This document shows positions 1 through 5,813 of a DNA stretch of 5,813 nt, piece by piece. Position 1 is the stretch's first letter. Each line of letters begins with the position of its first letter. The translations under genes were made by a program, and so were the position numbers. The notes beneath the pieces were generated by a model that searched no databases, was not told where the DNA came from, and worked only from the letters and a program-made list of their open reading frames with translations. This stretch comes from Clostridiales bacterium UBA4959 (lineage in GTDB: Bacteria > Bacillota > Clostridia > Oscillospirales > CAG-272): assembly GCA_002397345.1 (NCBI GenBank), contig DHAH01000162.1, forward strand, positions 5,348 through 11,160, in the 5' to 3' direction.

Positions 1-25
1 GACGGCTAATGGTCGTCCCTAAAGT

Positions 26-32
26 GAGGCGG
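26..32 (+). promoter_or_regulatory. Ribosome binding site of clpC
   Basis: GAGGCGG lies 7 nt before the ATG at 40. It is a good Shine-Dalgarno match and supports that ATG as the start. The remaining bases 1-39 show no promoter and no recognisable CtsR operator. Two frames have stops there (7-9 and 20-22), so the tail of an upstream gene could end just before clpC, as in ctsR-mcsA-mcsB-clpC operons, but too little is visible to say. Confidence 0.75.
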
Positions 33-39
33 AATATAT

Positions 40-2562
40 ATGGGAGATAAATTATTTACACAATCGGCACAGAACGCGCTTAATAAATCACTTTACATCG
101 CGCGCGATCTGGGGCATACCTATATCGGATCAGAACATCTTTTACTCGGGCTGCTTTCAGTGGAGAACAGCGTCGCGGCAAAACTCATGGCGCTGCGCGG
201 TATAACCGAGGAGCGCACACGCGAGCTGATAATTCACGCGGTAGGACGCGGCGAACCGTCGAATATCGGACCCGACGCTTATACTCCCCGAACCAAACGC
301 ATTGTCGAGATTTCATCTTTTCAAGCGCTTAAATTCGGGCACAACTACATCGGTACCGAGCATATTCTGTTGGCACTGCTGACCGAATCCGACTGCGTGG
401 GCGTGAAGTTGATCGCCGCGCAGAACGTCAGCCCCGCCGAGCTGCAGTCTGATGTAATGAACTTTTTCCGGGGCGCGACCGGCGAGGATGTGCCCGACAT
501 CGGCACCGCTACCGCGACAGCCGCTCAATCCGGAGGTCCGGGCGGTTTATTCGGCAGCCAGTCTTTTGGCGGCGCGAGAAGCACCACGCAGAGCACGGGG
601 CTTGGCAACATGCCCATGCTTAAGCAATACGGACGGGATTTGACCGAAATGGCGGCGGCGGGTAAGCTTGATCCTATTATCGGACGCGATTCCGAAACCG
701 AGCGCGTGATCCAGATCCTTTCGCGGCGCACCAAAAACAACCCCTGTCTTATCGGTGAGCCGGGCGTGGGTAAAACCGCCGTGATCGAGGGGCTTGCCCA
801 GCGCATCATCGACGGTAATGTACCCGAAACACTGACAGGGCGACACATTGTGACGCTCGATATCTCGGGAATGCTGGCAGGCTCGAAATACCGCGGCGAA
901 TTCGAGGAGCGCATGAAGGGCGTGATGGGCGAGGTTATCAAAAACCCCAGCGTGATACTCTTTATCGACGAGATTCACAACATCATAGGCGCGGGCGCTG
1001 CGGAGGGCGCGGTTGACGCGGCGAACATCCTTAAACCGGCGCTGGCGCGCGGCGAGATGCAGGTCATAGGCGCGACGACGATTGATGAATACCGTAAGCA
1101 TATAGAAAAAGACGCCGCGCTTGAGCGGCGCTTCCAATCGGTGACAGTCGGCGAGCCTTCGCCGTCCGACGCGGAGCTGATATTGTTCGGCCTGCGCGAC
1201 AAATACGAAGCGCACCACAAATTGAAAATCAGCGACGAAGCGATCCGCGCGGCGGTGAAATTGTCGGTGCGTTATATCGGCGACCGCTATCTGCCGGATA
1301 AGGCGATCGACCTTATCGATGAGGCGGCAAGCCGGCTGCGTATCAAGTGCCGCACCGCTCCGCCCAATCTCAAGGCGCTGGAGGATAAACTCCGCTCGGT
1401 TACAGCCGAAAAAGAAGCGGCAATAAAAGCACAGGATTTCGAGCGCGCCGCATCGATACGCGACGAAGAAAAAAATCTCACCGAATCGCTTGAAAAAGCG
1501 AAAAACGAGTGGGAGAACTCACACGACGACAAAAACGTCATTGTGGGCGAGGATGACATTGCCGAAATTGTGACCGCGTGGACGGGGATACCCGTCAAAA
1601 AGCTGGCGCAGGAGGAAGCGGGGCGGCTGCTTAAGCTGGACGAGATCCTTAAGCAGAGGGTTATCGATCAGGACGAGGCCGTTAACGCCGTGGCACGTGC
1701 TATCAGACGCGGACGCGTGGGACTGAAAGATCCGAAACGTCCGATGGGCAGCTTCATATTCTTAGGGCCTACGGGCGTGGGTAAAACCGAGCTGTCAAAA
1801 GCGCTCGCCGAGGTGCTGTTCGGCAGCGAGAGCGCGATGATCCGTGTGGATATGTCCGAGTACATGGAAAAACACAGCGTTTCCAAGATGATCGGTTCGC
1901 CTCCCGGCTACGTGGGCTACGACGAGGGCGGTCAGCTCACCGAAAAAATCCGCCGCCACCCCTATTCCGTGGTGTTATTCGACGAGATTGAAAAAGCGCA
2001 CCCCGATGTGTTCAACATCATGCTGCAAATCCTTGAGGACGGCATCCTCACAGACGCACAGGGGAGACGCGTAGATTTCAAGAACACGGTTATCATAATG
2101 ACCTCCAACGTCGGCGCGCAGAATATCGTCGGCAAACGTCAGGCGCTGGGCTTTACCTCCGAGTCCGAGAGCCGTAACTCCGACCACGAGCGCGTTAAGA
2201 CCGCCGTGCTGGGCGAGCTTAAACAAACCTTCCGTCCCGAGTTCCTCAACCGCGTCGATGAGATTATTGTATTCAACAAGCTGACCGGCGAGGATATAAA
2301 GAAAATCTGCCGTATTATGCTCGCCGAGATTACGAAGCGTATCGGCGGCATGGGCGTGACAGTGAGCTTCACCGACGATGTGGTGGATATGCTCGCGCGG
2401 GAGGGAATGGACGATGTATATGGCGCGCGCCCCCTCCGCCGGGAGATACAGCGCCGCGTCGAGGACACCTTTGCGTCCGAAATGCTCGAGGGCAAGTTCA
2501 CCGCCGGCGACACCGTCGAGGTGGGACTTGACGAGGGCAAATTGGTGTTTGGGAAAAAGTGA
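40..2562 (+). CDS. clpC: ClpC, ATP-dependent Clp protease ATP-binding subunit
   Basis: ClpC is a cytoplasmic Hsp100/AAA+ unfoldase that forms hexamers, unfolds substrates with ATP and threads them into the ClpP peptidase; in Bacillota it serves protein quality control and regulated proteolysis with adaptors such as MecA and McsB. The 840-aa product has two Clp N-domain repeats (about residues 5-55 and 80-140), a Gly/Ser/Thr/Ala-rich linker (about 145-190), and a first AAA+ module with Walker A GEPGVGKT (239-246) and Walker B VILFIDE (305-311). A middle domain with a UVR-like segment follows (about 458-485). The second AAA+ module has Walker A GPTGVGKT (576-583), Walker B VVLFDE (644-649), an arginine-finger-like R738 in FLNRVD, and the sensor-2 motif GARPLRR (795-801). 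LGF at 703-705 fits the ClpP-docking loop. One UVR-type middle domain plus the double N-domain favours ClpC over ClpA, ClpB or ClpE. Length is slightly above the usual ~810 aa, mainly through the linker. All catalytic motifs look intact. No intrinsic terminator with a T-tract follows. Confidence 0.97.
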   Translation: MGDKLFTQSAQNALNKSLYIARDLGHTYIGSEHLLLGLLSVENSVAAKLMALRGITEERTRELIIHAVGRGEPSNIGPDAYTPRTKRIVEISSFQALKFGHNYIGTEHILLALLTESDCVGVKLIAAQNVSPAELQSDVMNFFRGATGEDVPDIGTATATAAQSGGPGGLFGSQSFGGARSTTQSTGLGNMPMLKQYGRDLTEMAAAGKLDPIIGRDSETERVIQILSRRTKNNPCLIGEPGVGKTAVIEGLAQRIIDGNVPETLTGRHIVTLDISGMLAGSKYRGEFEERMKGVMGEVIKNPSVILFIDEIHNIIGAGAAEGAVDAANILKPALARGEMQVIGATTIDEYRKHIEKDAALERRFQSVTVGEPSPSDAELILFGLRDKYEAHHKLKISDEAIRAAVKLSVRYIGDRYLPDKAIDLIDEAASRLRIKCRTAPPNLKALEDKLRSVTAEKEAAIKAQDFERAASIRDEEKNLTESLEKAKNEWENSHDDKNVIVGEDDIAEIVTAWTGIPVKKLAQEEAGRLLKLDEILKQRVIDQDEAVNAVARAIRRGRVGLKDPKRPMGSFIFLGPTGVGKTELSKALAEVLFGSESAMIRVDMSEYMEKHSVSKMIGSPPGYVGYDEGGQLTEKIRRHPYSVVLFDEIEKAHPDVFNIMLQILEDGILTDAQGRRVDFKNTVIIMTSNVGAQNIVGKRQALGFTSESESRNSDHERVKTAVLGELKQTFRPEFLNRVDEIIVFNKLTGEDIKKICRIMLAEITKRIGGMGVTVSFTDDVVDMLAREGMDDVYGARPLRREIQRRVEDTFASEMLEGKFTAGDTVEVGLDEGKLVFGKK

Positions 2563-2584
2563 AGAACGGTAAATTGTAATATCA

Positions 2585-2609
2585 GCGGGGGTGGTCAGAC
2601 CACCCCCGC
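2585..2609. repeat. Perfect palindrome downstream of clpC
   Basis: Two 12-nt arms (2585-2596 and 2598-2609) are exact reverse complements around a single central A at 2597. In RNA this would be an 11-bp, very GC-rich stem with a 3-nt loop. It lies 22 bp after the clpC stop. There is no T-run directly after it, so it is not a classical intrinsic terminator, although it could protect the 3' end of clpC mRNA. Its core, GGGGGTGGTCA (2587-2597), recurs in modified form at 2662-2672. Confidence 0.8.
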
Positions 2610-2633
2610 GCCGCCGCTTTTAGGGGTGGCGCG
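2607..2633. repeat. Alternative GC-rich hairpin
   Basis: CGCGCCGCC (2607-2615) can pair with GGTGGCGCG (2625-2633) through 9 pairs, one of them a G-T/G-U wobble, leaving a 9-nt loop. Its left arm overlaps the end of the palindrome at 2585-2609. Its right arm overlaps the left arm of the hairpin at 2628-2644. These three folds are therefore partly mutually exclusive. Function is unknown. Confidence 0.5.
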
Positions 2634-2644
2634 TACGCCGCGCC
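2628..2644. repeat. Short inverted repeat
   Basis: GGCGCG (2628-2633) and CGCGCC (2639-2644) are perfect inverted repeats separated by 5 nt. No T-tract follows. It competes with the hairpin at 2607-2633 for the same bases. Confidence 0.5.
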
Positions 2645-2663
2645 GTAAATGCGTAAATGAAGG

Positions 2664-2682
2664 GGGCGGTCATTGACCGCCC
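2664..2682. repeat. Perfect palindrome carrying the hicBA -35 element
   Basis: GGGCGGTCA (2664-2672) and TGACCGCCC (2674-2682) are exact reverse complements around a single T at 2673. The stretch GGGGGCGGTCA (2662-2672) matches 10 of 11 bases of the palindrome core at 2587-2597, exactly 75 bp upstream, so the two look like diverged copies of one palindromic element. The right arm contains the -35 hexamer of the promoter that follows. Confidence 0.75.
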
Positions 2683-2701
2683 GTTGCATTCATGTTATAA
2701 T
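2673..2701 (+). promoter_or_regulatory. Sigma-A-type promoter for hicBA
   Basis: The -35 element TTGACC (2673-2678) and the -10 element TATAAT (2696-2701) are separated by 17 bp. A TG dinucleotide at 2693-2694 gives an extended -10. This is close to the sigma-70/sigma-A consensus, and transcription should begin near 2707-2709, about 40 nt before hicB. It implies that hicBA is transcribed independently of clpC. Confidence 0.75.
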
Positions 2702-2707
2702 ATTAAT

Positions 2708-2727
2708 AACCGTATAAAACCGTATTA
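2708..2727 (+). repeat. Tandem 10-bp direct repeat in the hicB leader, candidate operator
   Basis: AACCGTATAA (2708-2717) is followed immediately by AACCGTATTA (2718-2727), giving 9 of 10 identical positions and a period of one helical turn. It sits at the predicted transcription start, where a repressor could block initiation. Autoregulation is common for TA operons, but this HicB shows no separate DNA-binding domain, so the operator role is only a guess. Confidence 0.4.
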
Positions 2728-2730
2728 AAA

Positions 2731-2737
2731 GAGAGGG
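2731..2737 (+). promoter_or_regulatory. Ribosome binding site of hicB
   Basis: GAGAGGG ends 9 nt before the ATG at 2747 and is a strong Shine-Dalgarno match, fixing the hicB start. Confidence 0.7.
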
Positions 2738-2746
2738 TAAGTTCGC

Positions 2747-2950
2747 ATGAACAAATTTTTCACTGTAGTAATACAAAAAGAAGATGATTGGTTTATTGCC
2801 AAATGTATTGAAAACAACGTAGCATCTCAGGGTAAGACGATAGATGAAGCCGCAAACAATCTGCGCGAAGCGCTGACGCTTTATTATGAAGATGAAGCTG
2901 TTCCGGTGTTTCCGCAGACTTTTGTCACCACACTGGAGGTCGCATTATAA
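2747..2950 (+). CDS. hicB: HicB-family antitoxin (short form)
   Basis: The 67-aa product resembles the short HicB antitoxin fold (a partial RNase H-like domain): a first strand FFTVVIQKEDDWFIAKCIE (residues 4-22), then the hallmark NNVASQGKTIDEAANNLREALTLYYED (23-49), where SQGKT leads into the amphipathic helix. In the family HicB binds HicA and blocks its mRNA-cleaving active site. There is no C-terminal helix-turn-helix or ribbon-helix-helix domain, so any DNA binding would need another route. The gene has its own promoter and a good SD. Its TAA stop overlaps the hicA ATG by one base (TAATG, 2948-2952), the usual coupled arrangement of a hicBA operon. Base composition is visibly more AT-rich than in clpC or the ylmH-like gene, consistent with acquisition by transfer. 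The frame is intact although its partner toxin is not. Family call is confident; present activity is not known. Confidence 0.85.
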   Translation: MNKFFTVVIQKEDDWFIAKCIENNVASQGKTIDEAANNLREALTLYYEDEAVPVFPQTFVTTLEVAL

Positions 2951-3151
2951 TGCCCCCGGTATTAAAACCCGAGCAAGTAATCAAGGCTTTAGAAAAAGAC
3001 GGTTTTCGTTTTGTCAAGCAACGCGGCAGTCACATATAAAAAGGGAAGCAGAACTGTTATTATCCCAATGCATTATGAACTTGCAACGGGAACTCTATTT
3101 TCAATATTGGAGCAAGCCGGGTTGACGCTTGACGATATTCTTCTAAAATAA
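2950..3151 (+). pseudogene. hicA: HicA-family mRNA interferase toxin, frameshifted
   Basis: HicA toxins are small double-stranded-RNA-binding-like proteins that cleave mRNA using a conserved histidine in a GSH motif. From the ATG at 2950 the frame reads LKPEQVIKALEKDGFRFV (residues 5-22), then KQRGSHI, and hits TAA at 3037-3039, giving only 29 aa. The rest of the family sequence continues in another frame from 3035 to a TAA at 3149-3151 as 38 residues: YKKGSRTVIIPMHYELATGT, then LFSILEQAGLTLDDILLK. This matches the family's C-terminal GTLxSILxQAGL pattern. Joined, the two parts give about 66-67 aa, normal for HicA. The break lies in CACATATAAAAAG (3031-3043). Loss of one TA unit from a TATATA run, or gain of one base, would explain it. 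The catalytic-type H28 is kept in the short product but the C-terminal half of the fold is lost, so the toxin is probably inactive. A sequencing error or recoding at the stop cannot be excluded. Confidence 0.82.
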
Positions 3152-3186
3152 GTCCTGTATAACGCGCTGTAGTTTAATTTATTTCT

Positions 3187-3954
3187 TCACCTTGCCACCG
3201 TCACAAATATCCGTCCGCTGCGTGATGTACCGCCCATTTCTTTTACAACGGCGCGTCCCATGCCGCGCAGGGTCAGGCGATCGCCCTGCGACACCGGCGC
3301 GTCGGGCTTTTCGTATAAGCGGTTGTTGATGTAGACCAGCCCGCGCTCCACCGCTTCGGCGGCTTTACCGCGACTGAGCGAGAACGCGACGCCTATCACC
3401 GCGTCGAGCCGCGGGGACGCGACGGTATCGCGCAGCTCGCGTATAGCGGCGGCGGGGGGTGACAGCTCGGCAAGCGGCAGCTCCGCGCAGTCGAGGGGCG
3501 CACGCCCGGCTTTGTTTAAATCGCGCAATACTAATGTCAGCGCTTCGCGCAGCAGGATAATATCGGCGAATCCGTCGGCGACAAGGATGTCGCCTATAAC
3601 CTCGCGTTTCAGCCCCAGCCCCATCAGCGCGCCCAGATAATCGCGATGCGTGAGCGTGTCGGATGAGCGCACGGTCGCACGCAGCGCCGCGACGGGTGTT
3701 TCATCGGGGTTTTTTTCGGCAAAGAATTGTTCCGCGTCGGTGATGTAATCGGGTAAAAAGCAGAGTACGCTCCGTTCCGCGTCGCTATACCCACCGAAAA
3801 AGGCGGTGTTTTTTATCTTCTCGCGCCGCAGCCAAGCGTCAAGCACCGATTGCTCACGCAAATCGAGGAAGGGCGTGCAGGTTAGCACATAATCGTCGCC
3901 GCAGGCGCGGTATTTATCGGCGGCGCGGTTGATAAGCAGTCTGTCTTCGTCCAT
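3187..3954 (-). CDS. ylmH: YlmH-like S4-domain RNA-binding protein
   Basis: The 255-aa product matches the YlmH family. An N-terminal region (about 1-75) includes TPFLDLREQSVLDAWL and a FFGGYSDAERSVLCFLP segment. The family-typical central motif LTHRDYLGALMGLGLKREVI (101-120) is followed by GDILV (121-125). The C-terminal S4 RNA-binding domain (about 181-245) contains RLDAVIGVAFSLSRGKAAEA (182-201) and GLVYINNRLYEKPDAPVSQGD (205-225). YlmH proteins are known to bind RNA; in Bacillus subtilis the protein acts in ribosome-associated quality control on stalled 50S subunits, and the gene is often found near division genes, which are not seen here. The start at 3954 is supported by a GAAGG site 6 nt upstream. 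The gene is downstream of trmL on the same strand across a 95-bp gap and converges on hicA with 35 bp between the stops. Codon use is very GC-rich compared with hicBA. The family call is firm; the exact role in this organism is inferred. Confidence 0.88.
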   Translation of the reverse strand: MDEDRLLINRAADKYRACGDDYVLTCTPFLDLREQSVLDAWLRREKIKNTAFFGGYSDAERSVLCFLPDYITDAEQFFAEKNPDETPVAALRATVRSSDTLTHRDYLGALMGLGLKREVIGDILVADGFADIILLREALTLVLRDLNKAGRAPLDCAELPLAELSPPAAAIRELRDTVASPRLDAVIGVAFSLSRGKAAEAVERGLVYINNRLYEKPDAPVSQGDRLTLRGMGRAVVKEMGGTSRSGRIFVTVAR

Positions 3955-3960
3955 TGATTA

Positions 3961-3965
3961 CCTTC
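3961..3965 (-). promoter_or_regulatory. Ribosome binding site of the ylmH-like gene
   Basis: The - strand reads GAAGG, 6 nt before the ATG at 3954-3952. It supports that start. The rest of the 95-bp gap (3955-4049) shows no convincing promoter or terminator: a TATACT hexamer on the - strand has no -35 element at the right distance. Confidence 0.65.
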
Positions 3966-4042
3966 GTTTTTTAATTATCGGAATAACGGCGCGACGGGGG
4001 CGGAGCAGAGTATACATGCGCCGAAGGCACCGCGTCCCATTG

Positions 4043-4070
4043 TCAATTTTCAATTATCAATTGTCAATTG
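4043..4070. repeat. Heptanucleotide tandem repeat (TCAATTN x4)
   Basis: TCAATT starts at 4043, 4050, 4057 and 4064, giving four contiguous 7-bp units TCAATTT, TCAATTA, TCAATTG, TCAATTG on the + strand (NAATTGA on the - strand). I recognise similar arrays from intergenic regions of gut clostridia and other anaerobes; that is memory, not a search. Because 7 is not a multiple of 3, and each - strand unit contains TGA, a ribosome entering in any frame meets a stop within three units. The trmL stop is provided in this way. On the + strand the unit lacks stops in every frame, which creates spurious open frames. Confidence 0.8.
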
Positions 4071-4559
4071 ATAAGGCGACACTGTTACAAGCTCCGCGTA
4101 ATCGCGCTGGCGCAGCGCCTCGTATACCGCGATGGCTACAGAGTTTGACAGGTTCAGGCTGCGCAGGCTGTCGCGCATGGGAATACGCGCCAAACGGTCA
4201 TAATTTGCCGCCAGCAGCTCCTCGGGCAGTCCCTTTGTTTCGCGCCCGAACACTAAAAATACACGCTTGGGATATACTATCTCCGAGTGGGCGCGCGGTC
4301 CTTTTGTGGTGAAGAAAAACATTTCCTCACCCGCGTTGATGCGTAGAAATTCCGATAAGTTCTCGTAATACGTAATGTCAAGCTTATCCCAATAATCCAG
4401 ACCCGCGCGTTTAAGCTTGCGGTCGTCAACTTCAAAGCCGAGGGGGCGCACGAGGTGCAGCGCCGCGCCAGTCGCCGCGCAGGTGCGGGAGATGTTGCCG
4501 GTGTTTTGCGGAATTTCCGGCTCGATAAGTGCGATGTTAATATCCGATTTAATATTCAT
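4050..4559 (-). CDS. trmL: TrmL-type tRNA (cytidine/uridine-34 2'-O)-methyltransferase
   Basis: TrmL (YibK/CspR) is a small SPOUT methyltransferase that uses S-adenosylmethionine to 2'-O-methylate the wobble nucleotide of certain tRNA-Leu species. The 169-aa product shows the three SPOUT motifs in order: PEIPQNTGNISRTCAATG (14-31), FLVFGRETKGLPEELL (101-116) and IPMRDSLRSLNLSNSVAIAV (126-145) followed by YEALRQ (146-151). The last two form the C-terminal trefoil knot that binds the methyl donor. The length is close to the family norm of about 155-160 aa. The extra C-terminal residues, from about Q164 to N169, and the TGA stop are encoded by a heptanucleotide repeat (4043-4070). The start follows the ygiQ stop by 4 bp. 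The upstream sequence is almost pure A/G/T with no good Shine-Dalgarno, so translation may depend on coupling to ygiQ. A sister family (TrmJ-like) is less likely because of length and the NLSNSVAI signature. Confidence 0.93.
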   Translation of the reverse strand: MNIKSDINIALIEPEIPQNTGNISRTCAATGAALHLVRPLGFEVDDRKLKRAGLDYWDKLDITYYENLSEFLRINAGEEMFFFTTKGPRAHSEIVYPKRVFLVFGRETKGLPEELLAANYDRLARIPMRDSLRSLNLSNSVAIAVYEALRQRDYAELVTVSPYQLTIDN

Positions 4560-4563
4560 AATT

Positions 4564-5813
4564 TTATTTTTTCTTTTTCGGACGCGTAAATTGCCGTTGC
4601 GGCTGCTTTATTGCACCGGTTTTCGATGCGGTGCGTCTTTGCTTCCGACTTTTCTCCTTCTGAGTAACTGACAATGGAGCCGGACAGGGTTGTGCGTTCT
4701 TCTTCGGCTTGATAAGACAATCTGCTCCATATCCGATTAAATCCGATCTGCCGCATTTAATCAAAGCTTCTCTAACCAGATCGGCATTATCCGGACGTTT
4801 ATACTGGAGTAATGCCCGCTGCATTTGTTTTTCGTGATAATTATCGGCGACATACACCTTTTTTCCGGTCAGAGGGTTTATACCCGTATAAAACATTACG
4901 GTTGAAGCCGTACCCGGCGTCGGATAAAAATCCTGAACCTGCTCGGGAGCTGTTCCTGTTTTATTGAGATACAGCGCAAGCGCTACCGCGTCTTTCAGTG
5001 TGCTTCCCGGATGGCTTGACATGAGATATGGGACAAGAAATTGCTTCAATCCAAAGCTGCTGGAGAGCGTGAAATATTTTTCTTTGAATCGGTCATACAC
5101 ATCGATGTTTGGTTTTCCCATCAACGAAAGCACCGCGTCCGAACAATGCTCGGGCGCTACCTTCAGTTGACCCGAAACATGATCACGCACCAGCTTTTTT
5201 ATAAAAGAATCGTCCTTATCACACAGCATATAATCATAACGAATACCGGATCTTATGAATACTTTTTTAATCTTCGGGAGCTGCTCGACTGCGCTCAGCA
5301 GTTCAATGTATTCGCTGTGGTCGACGTCCAGATTCGGACAGGGTTTTGGGGTTAGACATTTGCGGTCCGGGCAAACGCCATGCGTGAGCTGACGAGTGCA
5401 CGCCGGTTTTCTGAAATTTGCAGTCGGACCGCCGATATCGTGGATATAACCTTTGAAATCGGGCATTTCAGAGATGATTTTCGCCTCGTTGACAACGCTT
5501 TCTATACTTCTCGATCTGACGTTTCTGCCCTGATGGAACGCCAGCGCGCAGAAATTACAACCTCCGAAACAACCGCGGTTATGCGTAATAGAAAACTTCA
5601 CTTCTTCAATCGCCGGCACGCCGCCGTCCTTTTCGTATATCGGGTGATAATTTCGCATAAAAGGGAGGGCGTATACTTCGTCTAATTCTTCGCGTTCCAG
5701 CGGAGGCATAGGAGGATTTTGCACCAGCATTTTGTCGCCGTAGGTTTCGGCGAGCGCCCTGCCGCTGATACTGTCCTGATTTTTATATTGAATTCCGAAT
5801 GCTCTGGCATATT
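4564..5813 (-). CDS. ygiQ: YgiQ-family radical SAM protein (UPF0313), 5'-truncated by window edge
   Basis: The visible 415 residues are the C-terminal part of a YgiQ-family protein; the frame stays open to the right edge, so the N-terminus lies outside. An ATG at 5730 is internal: the 27 residues before it, including [13 protein letters not shown], continue family sequence into VQNPP and the YALPF-x5-HP region. The radical SAM motif CFGGCNFC (5548-5571; C81, C85, C88 of the visible part) binds the [4Fe-4S] cluster that cleaves S-adenosylmethionine. A second cysteine group, C-x8-C-x4-C-x5-C (visible residues 138-158, in [14 protein letters not shown] and following), may hold another cluster. 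Other family stretches are [56 protein letters not shown] and [16 protein letters not shown]. The last ~50 residues are a Lys/Arg-rich, probably disordered tail ending in KKKK. The substrate of the family is not known to me. It is the first visible gene of a leftward ygiQ-trmL unit. Confidence 0.93.
   Translation of the reverse strand, partial: YARAFGIQYKNQDSISGRALAETYGDKMLVQNPPMPPLEREELDEVYALPFMRNYHPIYEKDGGVPAIEEVKFSITHNRGCFGGCNFCALAFHQGRNVRSRSIESVVNEAKIISEMPDFKGYIHDIGGPTANFRKPACTRQLTHGVCPDRKCLTPKPCPNLDVDHSEYIELLSAVEQLPKIKKVFIRSGIRYDYMLCDKDDSFIKKLVRDHVSGQLKVAPEHCSDAVLSLMGKPNIDVYDRFKEKYFTLSSSFGLKQFLVPYLMSSHPGSTLKDAVALALYLNKTGTAPEQVQDFYPTPGTASTVMFYTGINPLTGKKVYVADNYHEKQMQRALLQYKRPDNADLVREALIKCGRSDLIGYGADCLIKPKKNAQPCPAPLSVTQKEKSRKQRRTASKTGAIKQPQRQFTRPKKKK

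Noticed and set aside
1..39. 3' end of an upstream mcsB-like gene
   Set aside because: Two frames have early stops, but the few residues visible match nothing specific.
547..1218. Long open frame on the - strand inside clpC
   Set aside because: It lies wholly antisense to a well-conserved gene, its protein shows no family resemblance, and such frames are expected opposite GC-rich coding sequence.
2585..2609. Intrinsic terminator for clpC
   Set aside because: The stem is strong, but no T-tract follows it or the later hairpins, so I list them as repeats rather than as terminators.
2886..3125. Third-frame open frame overlapping the end of hicB and hicA
   Set aside because: The two other frames carry clear HicB and HicA family sequence; this one does not.
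3152..3186. Bidirectional terminator between the converging hicA and ylmH-like genes
   Set aside because: No stable inverted repeat with flanking A/T tracts was found in these 35 bases.
4000..4050. Promoter for the ylmH-like gene on the - strand (TATACT with TTGACA from the heptanucleotide repeat)
   Set aside because: The two hexamers are about 26 bp apart, too far for a sigma-A promoter, and no other -35 is found at 16-18 bp.
3929..4312. Open frame on the + strand across the 5' end of the ylmH-like gene and the 3' half of trmL
   Set aside because: It is antisense to two recognised genes and stays open partly because the TCAATTN repeat has no stops on this strand. The product resembles nothing known to me.
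4556..4756. Small - strand frame within the 3' end of ygiQ
   Set aside because: It overlaps the ygiQ coding frame and has no recognisable sequence or independent SD.
5686..5730. ATG at 5730 as the true start of the radical SAM gene
   Set aside because: The open frame continues upstream to the window edge with family-like sequence, so the ATG is internal and the gene is cut by the window.

Overview
The window looks like a chromosomal segment from a Bacillota bacterium, most likely class Clostridia (Oscillospiraceae/Ruminococcaceae-like). This is inferred from a ClpC-type Hsp100 with a UVR-containing middle domain, a YlmH-type S4 protein, strong Shine-Dalgarno (SD) sites, and a heptanucleotide repeat of a kind I remember from gut clostridial genomes. 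No rRNA or other taxonomic marker is present, so the assignment is an inference.

Layout. On the + strand, positions 40-2562 hold a complete clpC (840 aa), the AAA+ unfoldase of the ClpCP protease. Positions 2563-2746 are non-coding: a GC-rich cluster of palindromes that ends in a near-consensus sigma-A promoter for the next genes. Positions 2747-3151 hold a small, AT-richer hicB-hicA toxin-antitoxin (TA) operon in which the antitoxin is intact and the toxin gene is broken by a frameshift. On the - strand, running leftward from the right edge, lie ygiQ (radical SAM, 5' end outside the window), trmL (tRNA wobble 2'-O-methyltransferase) and, after a 95-bp gap, an S4-domain ylmH-like gene that converges on hicA. 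The end of trmL runs into a four-copy TCAATTN heptanucleotide repeat that supplies its last codons and its stop.

How the genes relate. clpC is a protein-quality-control gene; ClpCP-type proteases are known to degrade antitoxins in some systems, but nothing here links clpC to hicBA directly. trmL and ylmH both act on translation (tRNA modification; S4 RNA binding linked to ribosome rescue), and ygiQ-trmL are 4 bp apart and probably cotranscribed.

I see no convincing new multi-gene system. The items most worth a second look are the decayed or recoded hicA, the promoter whose -35 element lies inside a palindrome arm, the related palindromes with mutually exclusive folds, and the repeat-made C-terminus of TrmL. 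No tRNA, rRNA, CRISPR array, IS element or transposase was seen.
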